Source: JAKSCF01 sp028279945
GTDB lineage: Bacteria; Bacillota; Clostridia; Peptostreptococcales; JAAYPU01
Direction of reading: 5' to 3'
DNA: 64,000 bases
NCBI GenBank assembly: GCA_028279945.1
Contig: JANQMT010000143.1
Coordinates: forward strand, 1-64,000
The notes under the pieces were generated by a model. It saw nothing but the letters and a program-made list of their open reading frames with translations, was not told the origin of the DNA and did no database searches. The position numbers and the translations under genes were made by a program. Shown one piece after another: positions 35,036 through 44,346 of this stretch; the stretch's first letter is position 1; the number at the start of each line of letters is the position of its first letter.

Positions 35036-35105
35036 AAATTTGACTTTTTCTAAAAATTGTAAAGGTTTAAGAATCAGAAATTTGACTTTTTCTTAAAACT
35101 GTAAA
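35036..35105. repeat. Direct repeat, 42-bp period (candidate activator sites)
   Basis: AAATTTGACTTTTTCT followed by (A/T)AAAA(T/C)TGTAAA occurs at 35036-35063 and again at 35078-35105. The 42-bp spacing is four helical turns, so a protein could bind both copies on one DNA face. Confidence 0.6.
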
Positions 35106-35286
35106 TTGTTTCAATATTCAAATTATAATAAGCTTATTTTAATAAAAAAACTATTCATACTATCTAATTAACAACAGCGTCAGCTAATCAAGTTATCCGG
35201 ATAACTATGCTGAGTACTCTATTCATTAAAAAAAGTTTATCGGTATTTGTATTCCAAATAAAAGAGGAAAATTCGAGGAGGAAAAA

Positions 35287-36732
35287 ATGAAGATTAAAAA
35301 AATTAATTTTAATGGTCCCTATAGTATGTTGATTGATGGAAAGCTGGTTACGTCCAAGAAAACTTTCCCGGTCTACAATCCTGCTAACAATAAAGTGATT
35401 GCCAGCGCACCCTTAGGAACAAAAAAGGATCTGGAAAACGCTGTTGGAAGTGCGAATAGAGCGTTTAAGTCTTGGGCAGCTTTGTCTTGGGATGAGCGTG
35501 AAGTATATATAACACGTTTCGCAGATGCTTTAGAGGCGAATAAGGAAGAGTTGATTACATTGCTCACGTTGGAGCAGGGTAAGCCACGTCATTCAATGGC
35601 AACAGTAGAAACAGAAGCATCTATTTACTGGATGAGAGAAATTGCAAAGCGTCGAATTCCATTAGAAACCATTGAGGATACTGATAACCCAGTTGATCAT
35701 GAGGTAATAGTAGATCATGTGCCTCTGGGTGTAGTTGGTGCAATAACACCGTGGAACTTCCCTACACTATTGTTTCTTTGGAAAGTTGCCCCTTGCCTAA
35801 TGACCGGTAATACCATGGTTGTCAGGCCGTCAAGCAGTACACCCCTTTGCACCTTGCGTTGTGGTGAAATAGCCCAATCTGTATTGCCGCCAGGTGTGTT
35901 TAATATCATATCGGCAAGATCGGATATAGGTCAAATGATGATAGAACATCCGGATATTGCAAAAATGAGTTTTACTGGTTCTACTGAAACTGGCAAGATA
36001 GTCGTTTCAGGTTCGGCAAACACTCTCAAGCGCGTTACGCTTGAACTTGGGGGAAACGATGCTTGTATTATAATGCCGGATGCAGATATAAAAAAAGTTT
36101 TGTCTCCAATTCTTTGGGCGGCTTATGGTAATTCTGGACAATGGTGTATCGGTATAAAGCGAATTTATGTACATTCAAGCATGCATGAAAAATTTGTAAA
36201 AGAATTCGTTAACATGGCAAAGACCTTGAAAGTTGGAGATGGAATGGACCCCACAACGGATTTTGGCCCTATGCAGAACAGGACACAATATAATCTGGTG
36301 GTCGACTTGTTTGAGGACGTTAAGAAAAAAGGTTACAAAGTTCCTCTGGGCGGTACTATCGATACAAGCCTTGAAGGTAACTTTATCCCTCTTACGGTAG
36401 TTGACAATCCACCAGATGATAGCAGAATCGTTAAAGAAGAGCCTTTCGGACCTATCGTGCCTATCCTTTCTTATGAGACTGTAGATGAGGCTGTTGAAAG
36501 GGCAAATGATACTAAATTTGGTTTGGCCGGTTCTGTCTGGGGTGAGGATAGAGAGAAAGCAATTGCTGTTGCAAAGCGTCTTGAAACTGGAACGGTATGG
36601 GTAAATGAAATCCATCTTCACGGTATTGATGCTCCATTTGGAGGGCATAAAGAATCAGGATTGGGTGTTGAAAATGGGCATGAAGGTCTTTGCTCATTTA
36701 CCAACACAAAGACTTATATGTTTAAAAAATAG
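35287..36732 (+). CDS. Aldehyde dehydrogenase (NAD(P)-dependent, non-acylating type)
   Basis: 481 residues, start after GAGGAGG. ALDH superfamily: GAITPWNFP (cofactor-binding Asn region), GSTETGK, catalytic Glu253 (ELGGND) and nucleophile Cys287 (GQWC), then EEPFGPIVPI. Oxidises an aldehyde to the free acid. It resembles the broad betaine/succinate-semialdehyde group; substrate not determinable. First enzyme gene of cluster III. Confidence 0.93.
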   Translation: MKIKKINFNGPYSMLIDGKLVTSKKTFPVYNPANNKVIASAPLGTKKDLENAVGSANRAFKSWAALSWDEREVYITRFADALEANKEELITLLTLEQGKPRHSMATVETEASIYWMREIAKRRIPLETIEDTDNPVDHEVIVDHVPLGVVGAITPWNFPTLLFLWKVAPCLMTGNTMVVRPSSSTPLCTLRCGEIAQSVLPPGVFNIISARSDIGQMMIEHPDIAKMSFTGSTETGKIVVSGSANTLKRVTLELGGNDACIIMPDADIKKVLSPILWAAYGNSGQWCIGIKRIYVHSSMHEKFVKEFVNMAKTLKVGDGMDPTTDFGPMQNRTQYNLVVDLFEDVKKKGYKVPLGGTIDTSLEGNFIPLTVVDNPPDDSRIVKEEPFGPIVPILSYETVDEAVERANDTKFGLAGSVWGEDREKAIAVAKRLETGTVWVNEIHLHGIDAPFGGHKESGLGVENGHEGLCSFTNTKTYMFKK

Positions 36733-36871
36733 CTTTGGGACACCTCGTATGTCCGCAGAGGTTATATTTAAGCATTCCACAAGATATATCCTCTGGAAGG
36801 TGTTTACTTTATCAACATTGGAGCAAATATACAGCATGATTTAAAGTGACTTGGAAAGAGAGTGCCATGTT

Positions 36872-37705
36872 ATGAAAGAGATAGTTGGAGAGAAACTTTT
36901 AGAAGCATTTAAGTTAATTTCTCCTTATTTAGGAGAAATATTGAATATTAATATGTTTGTTTCTATAACTGATATAGAGAAGGTCATCGCTCATATACCG
37001 GGGGATACCATTGATACACATGCCAAAGTTGGGGATATGATTGCGCAAGGAGCATCATCTGCACAAGCTATGAAAAAAGGTGAAAGAATCATCATTAATG
37101 TTTCTAAAGAGGTCTATGGTGTTCCTTATAAAGCAATTGCAACGCCAGTATTTGATGAACGAAATGACATTATGGGTGCTATTGTATTAGGAATCAGTAA
37201 AGAGAGTGAAGAAAAATTTATGGAAATCGTCAATCAATTTGGAGCTGCCTTTGAGCAAAACAACAGCAGTATTCAAGAGATTTCAAATGGTGCACAAGAT
37301 CTTGCCCGGATTAGCGAGAAGCTTTCCATTCTAAGCCATCGGACGCATGAAAGCATTCAAAGAACTGATAAAATCATCGGCATGATCAGGTGTGTTGCCG
37401 ATCAAACAAAAATGCTGAGCCTTAATGCAGCTATTGAAGCGGCACATGCAGGTATACATGGAAGAGGTTTTGCCGTTGTAGTGAACGAGATCAATAAACT
37501 ATCTCAGCAAAGTAGTATTTCGGCAAAACAAGTCGTTGAAATTCTGGATGAAATCGGTATGGCAGTTGAAAGCATCAAGACACAGTCACAACTAACCAGT
37601 GCTGTCAGCGAAGAGCAAGCTGCATCGACACAAGAAATGGCTGCTTCCATGCAGGAATTATCTGCACAACTTGAAACCTTGACAACCTTTGGTAAACACT
37701 TATGA
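36872..37705 (+). CDS. Soluble methyl-accepting-chemotaxis-type signalling protein
   Basis: 277 residues, ATG 36872 about 10 nt after GGAAAGAG. No membrane segment. N-terminal sensor region about 1-120 (VIAHIPGDTIDTHAKVGDMI, then GVPYKAIATPVFDERNDIMG, PAS/GAF-like). The C-terminal helical bundle carries the receptor hairpin tip QTKMLSLNAAIEAAHAGIHG. This cytoplasmic receptor probably reports a metabolite of cluster III or the cell state to CheA/CheW. It is shorter than membrane receptors and sits inside the catabolic operon. Confidence 0.88.
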   Translation: MKEIVGEKLLEAFKLISPYLGEILNINMFVSITDIEKVIAHIPGDTIDTHAKVGDMIAQGASSAQAMKKGERIIINVSKEVYGVPYKAIATPVFDERNDIMGAIVLGISKESEEKFMEIVNQFGAAFEQNNSSIQEISNGAQDLARISEKLSILSHRTHESIQRTDKIIGMIRCVADQTKMLSLNAAIEAAHAGIHGRGFAVVVNEINKLSQQSSISAKQVVEILDEIGMAVESIKTQSQLTSAVSEEQAASTQEMAASMQELSAQLETLTTFGKHL

Positions 37706-37960
37706 TTCAGCGGAACAATTCACTGCATTTAAATATTTGGTGCCAAGTAAAGGAGAGCCTTTTGAAAGAATGACACCGATTATGAACTTTGGAAGACAAT
37801 GATCTAATGAATCTTTATTATCGGGTGCAATAAAAGAGCATATCAATCAATAGAACAGTATGAAGCTGTTTTGAATGACGGCAGTAAGAAAGAGTACAGC
37901 CAACGCTGTGTTTTTTCTAAAGAGTATTTCAATTTTAAGAGGATAAAAATGGAGGTTTAA
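37706..37960 (+). pseudogene. Possible decayed coding remnant
   Basis: Two gene-like frames without starts fill the gap. About 37694-37801 reads FTAFKYLVPSKGEPFERMTP then IMNFGRQ and stop. 37811-37960 reads AYQSIEQYEAVLNDGSKKEY then SQRCVFSKEYFNFKRIKMEV and stop, in another frame. They look like pieces of a frameshifted gene, but I recognise no family. Alternatively this is random open sequence; the region also contains the ribosome site for 37962. Confidence 0.3.
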
Positions 37961-37961
37961 A

Positions 37962-39371
37962 ATGAGTACAAGTGATATTGATCATGTAAAGTATGTTGGA
38001 GAAATTATGGCGAGAGCACGCAATGCTCAGAAGATAGCAGAGCAGTTTGACCAAAAAAAAGTTGATGAATTGGCAACGGCAATAGTTTATGAGATAGCTG
38101 CCAATGATTCGGTTATAAAAGAACTTGCTGAATATGCTTATGAAGAAACCAAACTTGGGGACGTAAAATCAAAAATGATTAAGGTCAGTGTAAAATGCCG
38201 TGGTGTCTTATACGATGTTAAGAATGAAAAGACGGTAGGGATTGTAGAAGAAATTCCCCTAAAGGGGCTTGCCAGAATAACCAAACCGGTTGGCGTAATA
38301 GGATCACTGGTACCAAGTACTCAGCCTGAAATGCACCCGCTCATCCAAGGAATTTTTGCAATGAAAGCAAGAGATGCTATTGTTTTTGCGCCACATCCCC
38401 GTGGGAAGAAAACAACTACAAAAACAGTCAATCTTATGAGAGCGGTACTGAAAAAATACGGAGCCCCAGAAGATTTATTTATTTCTGTACCAAATCCTTC
38501 TGTTGAAATAACAAATGAAATAATGAAACAGACTGATTTAGTAATAGCTACCGGTGGACAGCCTATGGTCAAAGCTGCTTATAGTTCTGGAACTCCGGCT
38601 TATGGGGTAGGAGCTGGAAATGCGGTTATCATAGTTGATAAAACTGCTGATTTAGAGGATGCTGCCACCAAGATAAAGAGTAGTAAAACATTTGATTTGG
38701 CCGCCGGATGCTCATGCGACAATTCGGTTATTATACATGAGGATATATATGAAGATATGATTGATGCTTTTAAAAAAGTAGGCGCATACATGCTTAATGA
38801 GGAAGAAAAAGCTAGGCTGCAAAAAGCAATCTGGCCCGACTGGCCAAATGATCATGCCATTAACCGTGACATTGTTGCTAGTCCTGTTAAAAGTATTGCT
38901 GTCACAGCCAAAATTGAAATTCCAGAGAATACTTCCATTCTTTTGGTAGAAGAAACAGGGTCAGGGGAAAAGTTTCCTTTCAGTGGTGAAAAAATGTCAT
39001 TGGTCATCGCAATATACAAAGCCGAAGATATTGATGAATCCATAAAGATTCTCAACGCAAATCAAGCATATTCAGGAGCCGGACATTCTTGTGGTATTTA
39101 TTCTAATACCCCTGAGAATATTGATAAGGCTGCTTTAAAAACCTATACAACCAGAGTAGTAGTCAACCAGCCGCAAGCTGCCACCAATACAGGTAACTGG
39201 GTAAGCGGAATGCCCTTCACAAGTTCATTAGGCTGCGGCACATGGGGTGGAAACATAGCTTCAGAAAATATAGCATTGAAGCATTATATGAATAATACAT
39301 GGATTATCAGAGAAATTCCCTTTTATGGTCCTACGGATGAAGAACTATTCTCAGGGTTTACACCGAAATAA
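37962..39371 (+). CDS. CoA-acylating aldehyde dehydrogenase
   Basis: 469 residues, start after ATGGAGG. EutE/AdhE-N-like ALDH: GVIGSLVPSTQPEMHPLIQG, then FAPHPRGKKTT (CoA/nucleotide region) and the nucleophile Cys250 in AAGCSCDNSVI, which aligns with the ICASEQSVI of AdhE. The CSCDN form with an extra Cys252 is unusual and resembles acylating enzymes for functionalised aldehydes. Converts an aldehyde, CoA and NAD to acyl-CoA and NADH. With the alcohol dehydrogenases of the cluster it would turn an alcohol into an acyl-CoA. Confidence 0.88.
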   Translation: MSTSDIDHVKYVGEIMARARNAQKIAEQFDQKKVDELATAIVYEIAANDSVIKELAEYAYEETKLGDVKSKMIKVSVKCRGVLYDVKNEKTVGIVEEIPLKGLARITKPVGVIGSLVPSTQPEMHPLIQGIFAMKARDAIVFAPHPRGKKTTTKTVNLMRAVLKKYGAPEDLFISVPNPSVEITNEIMKQTDLVIATGGQPMVKAAYSSGTPAYGVGAGNAVIIVDKTADLEDAATKIKSSKTFDLAAGCSCDNSVIIHEDIYEDMIDAFKKVGAYMLNEEEKARLQKAIWPDWPNDHAINRDIVASPVKSIAVTAKIEIPENTSILLVEETGSGEKFPFSGEKMSLVIAIYKAEDIDESIKILNANQAYSGAGHSCGIYSNTPENIDKAALKTYTTRVVVNQPQAATNTGNWVSGMPFTSSLGCGTWGGNIASENIALKHYMNNTWIIREIPFYGPTDEELFSGFTPK

Positions 39372-39436
39372 ATATATATCATAAGACAGTTGGTACTTAT
39401 AAGAAATCTATTTCATATTTGAGGGGTCGAGTAACC

Positions 39437-40924
39437 ATGGAGAGTAGAATTGAGAATGTACAGCTGCGTTCCAGGACAGCAACTGTTGAAGAAGCAGCTT
39501 TTACAATTAAGGATGGTATGACAGTGGCAATGGGAGGATATACATCTTCAGGATATCCAAAGGTGATTGTCCATGAACTGGCAAAAAGAAAAGAAGAAGG
39601 AGAAGAGTTCAAAATAAATTTAATAACTGGTGCAAATGTTGGACCGATTGACACAATTTTAGCTGAAGTAAATATGGTTGAACGCCGAGCTCCAATGATT
39701 GAAAGCAAGGCGTTGGCTGATTTGGTAAACCGTGGCGAAGTATGCTATATAGAGCAGCAGATGAATAGGATGCCAATGCTTGTAAGTAATGAAAAATTCG
39801 GCAAAATAGATATTGTCGTAATAGAAGCCATTAGAATAACAAAGGAAGGCTATGTTGTGCCAAGTTCTTCTGTTGGAATGATTCAGTATTTTGTAGATGC
39901 GGCTGAGATGGTCATCATTGAGATGAATATTGCGCAACCCATTGAATTAGATGGTTTGCATGATATTTATAGGGATACAGCCTATCCTGACAGAAAGCCC
40001 ATTCCGCTTACTCATACCAATCAAAGGATAGGAGAGCCATATGTAAAGGTGGATCCGAAAAAAATAAAATATATAGTCAAGTCTGATATTTTGGATTCAA
40101 CTTTCACAGCAGTTAAAAATAAAACGACATCAAAAAAAATTGCAATGAATCTATTTAATTTTCTGGAAATGGAATTTCCTTCTAATAACAACAGGCAGTT
40201 ACCCCCAATTCAAACCGGATTTGGCAATCTGGCCAGTGAAATAGTCTATGCTTTTGAAGATTCAAATTTTAATGATATCGAGTTTTTCTGCGGAGGCCTC
40301 CAAGAAGCAAACATGGAATTGATCGTCAAAGGAAGGGTAAAAGCAGCCTCTGCCGGTTCAATCCAGATGACACCTAAAGTCATTGAAATGATGAAAAAGT
40401 ATCCGGAGATTATTAAAGAGACTTTGGTTATAAGGAATACGGATATTACCAATAATGCAGAGGTAATCGGAAGGTTTGCGTTGATAGCTCTAACCAGCGG
40501 AATAGAAATCGATATATATGGCAATGTCAATTCAAGCCATATATTTGGAACAAAAGTGGTTAACGGTATAGGTGGAGGCGCAAATTTTGTGCAGAACGCA
40601 GGGCTTTCTATCATGCTGATTTCCTCAGAAAATAAGGGGGGAGATATTTCCACCATTGTACCAATGGTACCTCATCAAGATATTTGTGAACACGATATTG
40701 ATGTAGTTATTACTGAAAATGGGGTTGCTGATTTAAGGGGGAAAGGCGAAGTTGAAAGAGCAATTTGTATCATCAATAACTGTGCAGGCTCTTACAAACA
40801 TCAGTTAAGTGACTATTTAGAAAGAGCTATTATTACGGTTGGAGGTCATCATCCTCAAATTCTGTCAGAAGCTTTTTCATGGCATACCAGACTAAAAGAA
40901 ACAGGCTCAATGAGAGAAAAATAA
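39437..40924 (+). CDS. Acetyl-CoA hydrolase/transferase-family CoA-transferase (Cat1-like)
   Basis: 495 residues; ATG 39437, 10 nt after GAGGGG (TTG 39419 is within the ribosome-site region). Two-domain family I CoA-transferase: KDGMTVAMGGYTSSGYPKVI at the N-terminus, GIGGGANFVQNAG, and the C-terminal VITENGVADLRGK. Exchanges CoA between an acyl-CoA and a free acid. It is a different subtype from the second transferase at 42174, so the two probably act on different acids. Confidence 0.88.
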   Translation: MESRIENVQLRSRTATVEEAAFTIKDGMTVAMGGYTSSGYPKVIVHELAKRKEEGEEFKINLITGANVGPIDTILAEVNMVERRAPMIESKALADLVNRGEVCYIEQQMNRMPMLVSNEKFGKIDIVVIEAIRITKEGYVVPSSSVGMIQYFVDAAEMVIIEMNIAQPIELDGLHDIYRDTAYPDRKPIPLTHTNQRIGEPYVKVDPKKIKYIVKSDILDSTFTAVKNKTTSKKIAMNLFNFLEMEFPSNNNRQLPPIQTGFGNLASEIVYAFEDSNFNDIEFFCGGLQEANMELIVKGRVKAASAGSIQMTPKVIEMMKKYPEIIKETLVIRNTDITNNAEVIGRFALIALTSGIEIDIYGNVNSSHIFGTKVVNGIGGGANFVQNAGLSIMLISSENKGGDISTIVPMVPHQDICEHDIDVVITENGVADLRGKGEVERAICIINNCAGSYKHQLSDYLERAIITVGGHHPQILSEAFSWHTRLKETGSMREK

Positions 40925-40948
40925 GCTTATTAAAAGGGAGGAAATATA

Positions 40949-42112
40949 ATGTCTAGCAACTCATTTAAATTTCATAGTCCAACAACTCTTATTTTAGAAA
41001 ACAATGCTTCTTTGAAGCTGGGTGAATATTTAAGAAAATTGGGAGTCAAAAAAGCCTTGGTTGTTACAGATGCGATGATGACAAAACTTGGTGTTGATCA
41101 AAAAATCATAGAACAGGCAAAAAGGGATGGTGTAGAGTGTGAAGTCTATAATAAAGTATTGCCTGAACCTCCAGTGGACAATGCAAATACAGCCTTAGAC
41201 ATTTATAAAGATACAGGCTGCAACGGAGTTGTAGGTCTAGGAGGTGGAAGTCCCATAGATGTTGCAAAGGCGGTTGCCATGCTGGCCACAAATCGGGGGA
41301 AATATGAGGATTTTGCCGGTATAGGCAAAGTCCCCGGTAGATGTGCCCCATTAATCCTTATGCCAACCACTTCGGGTACAGGATCAGAAGTTTCAATATT
41401 CTCCATCATGCTGGTAAATGGATCCAAAATGGGAGTGGTGGATGAGAATATTACCGCAGATGTTGCACTGGTTGATCCAATGTTAACATTCAGTGTTCCA
41501 AGAAATGTAACTGCAGCAACGGGATTGGATGCACTTTGTCACCATATGGAAAGCTTTATGTCGGTAAACAGCTCCCCACTTTGTGATACCATTTGTCTTG
41601 AGGGAATCAGAGTAATAACAAAAAATCTCCGCAAAGCTGTCGGGCATGGTCAAAATGCTGAGGCACGTTATTGGATGAGCTATGGCAGTGTATTGGGAGG
41701 ATTTGCAATGAACCTTACGGAAGGTGCTGCAGCAAATCATGGCCTTGCATTTGCATTGGGGGCCAAATTCCATATCAGTCATGGGTTGTCTAATGCAGTT
41801 ATGCTTCCATATGTATTTCCTTTGGTTGCCCGTACAGAGTGTGAGAAGGCACGGCTGATTGGAAGAGCTATGGGAGAAGATGTTGACGGACTTTCTGACA
41901 GAAACGCTCTTGAGGTTACAGCTGCAGCTGTCAAAACTTTGGTAAGTGACGTAGGCTGTTTAATTCCGCTGAGTGAATTAAAAGTAACAGAAGCAGATAT
42001 TGATAAACTTGTAAGAGAAACTGAGAAACAGAGGCGTGTGTTGGAACACTCAACCTACGAATTAACAACTGCTGAGATAAAAGAAATATTTGTTGAAGCA
42101 CTGCAGATTTAA
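40949..42112 (+). CDS. Iron-containing alcohol dehydrogenase
   Basis: 387 residues, start after GGGAGGAA. Group III Fe-ADH: NAD-binding GGGSPIDVAKA, TTSGTGSEVS, and the metal-ligand region with TGLDALCHHMESFMSVN and GLAFALGAKFHISHGLSNAV supplying Asp and His ligands. Interconverts a primary alcohol or hydroxyacid with its aldehyde. One of two such enzymes in cluster III (with 46375-47526). Confidence 0.94.
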   Translation: MSSNSFKFHSPTTLILENNASLKLGEYLRKLGVKKALVVTDAMMTKLGVDQKIIEQAKRDGVECEVYNKVLPEPPVDNANTALDIYKDTGCNGVVGLGGGSPIDVAKAVAMLATNRGKYEDFAGIGKVPGRCAPLILMPTTSGTGSEVSIFSIMLVNGSKMGVVDENITADVALVDPMLTFSVPRNVTAATGLDALCHHMESFMSVNSSPLCDTICLEGIRVITKNLRKAVGHGQNAEARYWMSYGSVLGGFAMNLTEGAAANHGLAFALGAKFHISHGLSNAVMLPYVFPLVARTECEKARLIGRAMGEDVDGLSDRNALEVTAAAVKTLVSDVGCLIPLSELKVTEADIDKLVRETEKQRRVLEHSTYELTTAEIKEIFVEALQI

Positions 42113-42173
42113 TAAAGGGCTGAAACTGTGTAAAGTTTTTTGATCAATACTTAAAAAAAAATGGAGGATATTT

Positions 42174-43472
42174 ATGGCTTGGAAACAAATGTACGCCCAT
42201 AAAATAGTGACAGCAGAAGAAGCTGTAAAGCATATTAAATCCAACGATAGGCTTGTTTTAGGTCATGCGGCTGCAGAACCCTTACCTCTTACAGATGCAA
42301 TGGTTGCAAATAAAGATCAATATGAAAATGTTGAGATTATTCATTTTGTACCTATGGGAAAATCAGAATATTGTAAACCTGAAATGGAAAATTACTTCAC
42401 ACATAATTCATTCTTTCTGGGTGGGAATACAAGAGAGGCTATTGCAAGCGGACGCGGCAGATTTACGCCTGCATTTTTACATGAGTCGGTAAACTTCTTT
42501 AAAACGACGCTGCAACCTGATGTTGCGCTCTTTCAGGTTTCGCCACCAGATGAACACGGATATTGCAGCTTTGGAATATCTGTTGATTTTACAAAACCTG
42601 CAGCTGAGAGTGCTAGGTTAAAAATTGCAGAGATCAATGATATATTTCCGCGTACTTTGGGAGATACTTTTATACATATTTCTGATATTGATTATTTGGT
42701 GCCCACCTCACGCCCTTTAATTGAAATTATGCCTACAGATATCGGAGAGGTTGAGCGTGCCATCGGCGAAAATTGTGCTTCAATTATTGAAGATGGTTCT
42801 GCAATTCAGATGGGGATAGGTGCTATTCCTGATGCAGTTTTATTGTTTTTGGACAATAAAAAAGATCTGGGAATCCATACGGAAATGCTTTCTACAGGTG
42901 TTGTAAGATTGGTAAAACAGGGTGTGATCAACAACCGATTGAAAACAACTCACTCAGGAAAAATAACGGCAACTTTTGTTATGGGGACACAAGAGCTTTA
43001 TGATTTTGCGGAAAACAATCCAATGGTTGAGCTTTACCCGGCTGACTATATCAATGATCCGGTATTGATAAGCAGAAATGATAAAGTGGTATCGATTTGT
43101 TCATGCATACAGATTGATTTTACGGGACAAGTCTGTGCTGAAAGTATTGGACCAAAGCAGTTCAGCGGCACAGGAGGTCAAGTTGACTTTTTTCGCGGAG
43201 CCAATATGAGTAAAGGTGGGAAAGCAATAACGGCTATTTCATCCACAACGGCTAATGGAAAAATATCAAGAATCGTTCCGTTTCTTGACTATGGTTCTGT
43301 TGTGACATCAACAAGAAATGATGTGAACTATGTTGTCACAGAATACGGAATTGCTCAGCTCAAGGGAAAAACGACCCGCAACAGAGCAAGAGCATTAATT
43401 AATATTGCACATCCTAAATTCCGTCCTGAGCTAATAAGTCAATTTGAAGAAATATTTAAGTGTGTATTTTAA
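42174..43472 (+). CDS. 4-hydroxybutyrate CoA-transferase-like enzyme
   Basis: 432 residues, start after ATGGAGGA. AcetylCoA hydrolase/transferase family, close in length and motifs to 4-hydroxybutyrate CoA-transferase: SNDRLVLGHAAAEPLPLTDA at the N-terminus, catalytic Glu237 in GIHTEMLSTGV (equivalent to Glu238 of the clostridial enzyme), GTGGQVDFFRGA, and VTEYGIAQLKGKT near the end. Transfers CoA from acetyl-CoA to a carboxylic acid, typically a hydroxyacid. Confidence 0.9.
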   Translation: MAWKQMYAHKIVTAEEAVKHIKSNDRLVLGHAAAEPLPLTDAMVANKDQYENVEIIHFVPMGKSEYCKPEMENYFTHNSFFLGGNTREAIASGRGRFTPAFLHESVNFFKTTLQPDVALFQVSPPDEHGYCSFGISVDFTKPAAESARLKIAEINDIFPRTLGDTFIHISDIDYLVPTSRPLIEIMPTDIGEVERAIGENCASIIEDGSAIQMGIGAIPDAVLLFLDNKKDLGIHTEMLSTGVVRLVKQGVINNRLKTTHSGKITATFVMGTQELYDFAENNPMVELYPADYINDPVLISRNDKVVSICSCIQIDFTGQVCAESIGPKQFSGTGGQVDFFRGANMSKGGKAITAISSTTANGKISRIVPFLDYGSVVTSTRNDVNYVVTEYGIAQLKGKTTRNRARALINIAHPKFRPELISQFEEIFKCVF

Positions 43473-43515
43473 CAATTGCATGATTGAAATTATGTTAAAA
43501 CGGAGGTTGATATAG

Positions 43516-44286
43516 TTGATAAAAACTGAAATCAAAAATCATATTGGAGTACTGACCCTTGACAACCCAAAGACGCTAAATGCTATTGATTTTGAAGTCT
43601 TGTACAAATTTAACGAAGAGTTGGAAAAAATCAAAAAAAGCAAAGATATTAAGTGTTTGATTATCACTGGAGCAGGTGACAAAGCGTTTGTTGCAGGGGG
43701 AGATATTATAGTTCAAAATACCTTTGATGTTATTAAAGCATACAATTGGGCTTGTTTGGGGCACAGTACCTTGAGAAAGCTAGAGACCCTTCATATTCCA
43801 GTGATTGGTGCTATAAACGGTTATGCTTTGGGCGGCGGTACGGAAGTTGCATTAGCCTGTGACATCTTGATAGCATCAGAAAAAGCAGTTTTTGGTCAAC
43901 CGGAAGTATGCCTTGGTATTATTCCCGGATTTGGAGGTACACAAAGGCTGCCAAGGAAAGTTGGAACCAATAAAGCGAAGGAGCTTATATTAACCGGCAG
44001 AAAGTTTAATGCAGAAGAAGCGATGCGAATTGGACTTGTTAATAAAGTTGTTCAGCACAAAGACCTGATAACAGAATCAATAAAAATGGCAGAAGAAATA
44101 ATAAAGAATTCAACAATGGCAGTAAGATTTGCTAAAGCCGCTGTTGAGGACGGTATAGAGTGTGATTTAGATAGAGGTTTATCATTGGAAAGAGGTCTTT
44201 TTTCTCAGTGTTTTGATACGGAAGAACAAAAAAAAGCAATGTCAGCTTTTATTGAGGAAAGAAGAAGAAAAAGAGAACCAGTCTAA
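43516..44286 (+). CDS. Enoyl-CoA hydratase/isomerase (crotonase family)
   Basis: 256 residues, TTG start 9 nt after CGGAGG. Crotonase fold with oxyanion-hole segments FVAGGD (58-63) and ALGGGTE (104-110). Both hydratase acid/base residues are present, Glu110 and Glu130 (GQPEVCLGIIPGFGGTQRL). Having both glutamates favours a true hydratase over an isomerase. With the HMG-CoA-lyase-like enzyme next, 3-methylglutaconyl-CoA hydration is one possible role (inference). Confidence 0.92.
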   Translation: MIKTEIKNHIGVLTLDNPKTLNAIDFEVLYKFNEELEKIKKSKDIKCLIITGAGDKAFVAGGDIIVQNTFDVIKAYNWACLGHSTLRKLETLHIPVIGAINGYALGGGTEVALACDILIASEKAVFGQPEVCLGIIPGFGGTQRLPRKVGTNKAKELILTGRKFNAEEAMRIGLVNKVVQHKDLITESIKMAEEIIKNSTMAVRFAKAAVEDGIECDLDRGLSLERGLFSQCFDTEEQKKAMSAFIEERRRKREPV

Positions 44287-44346
44287 AGTTTCATAATGAT
44301 ATTCACGCTGGTAAACAATAATATTCAGAGAAGAGTTGATGAAATA

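Larger units (their letters stand above)
34601..35286. other. Long regulatory gap before the aldehyde dehydrogenase
   Basis: 686 bp without a credible gene. It holds a 23-bp-arm inverted repeat (34642-34698) and a direct repeat with 42-bp period (35036-35105), listed separately. A 73-codon frame at 34771-34992 lacks a ribosome site and looks random. The final 20 bp carry the AGGAGG site for the next gene. Confidence 0.55.

Noticed and set aside
36605..36844. 79-codon frame over the aldehyde dehydrogenase 3' end
   Set aside because: Shadow frame; first two thirds overlap the strongly supported ALDH gene.
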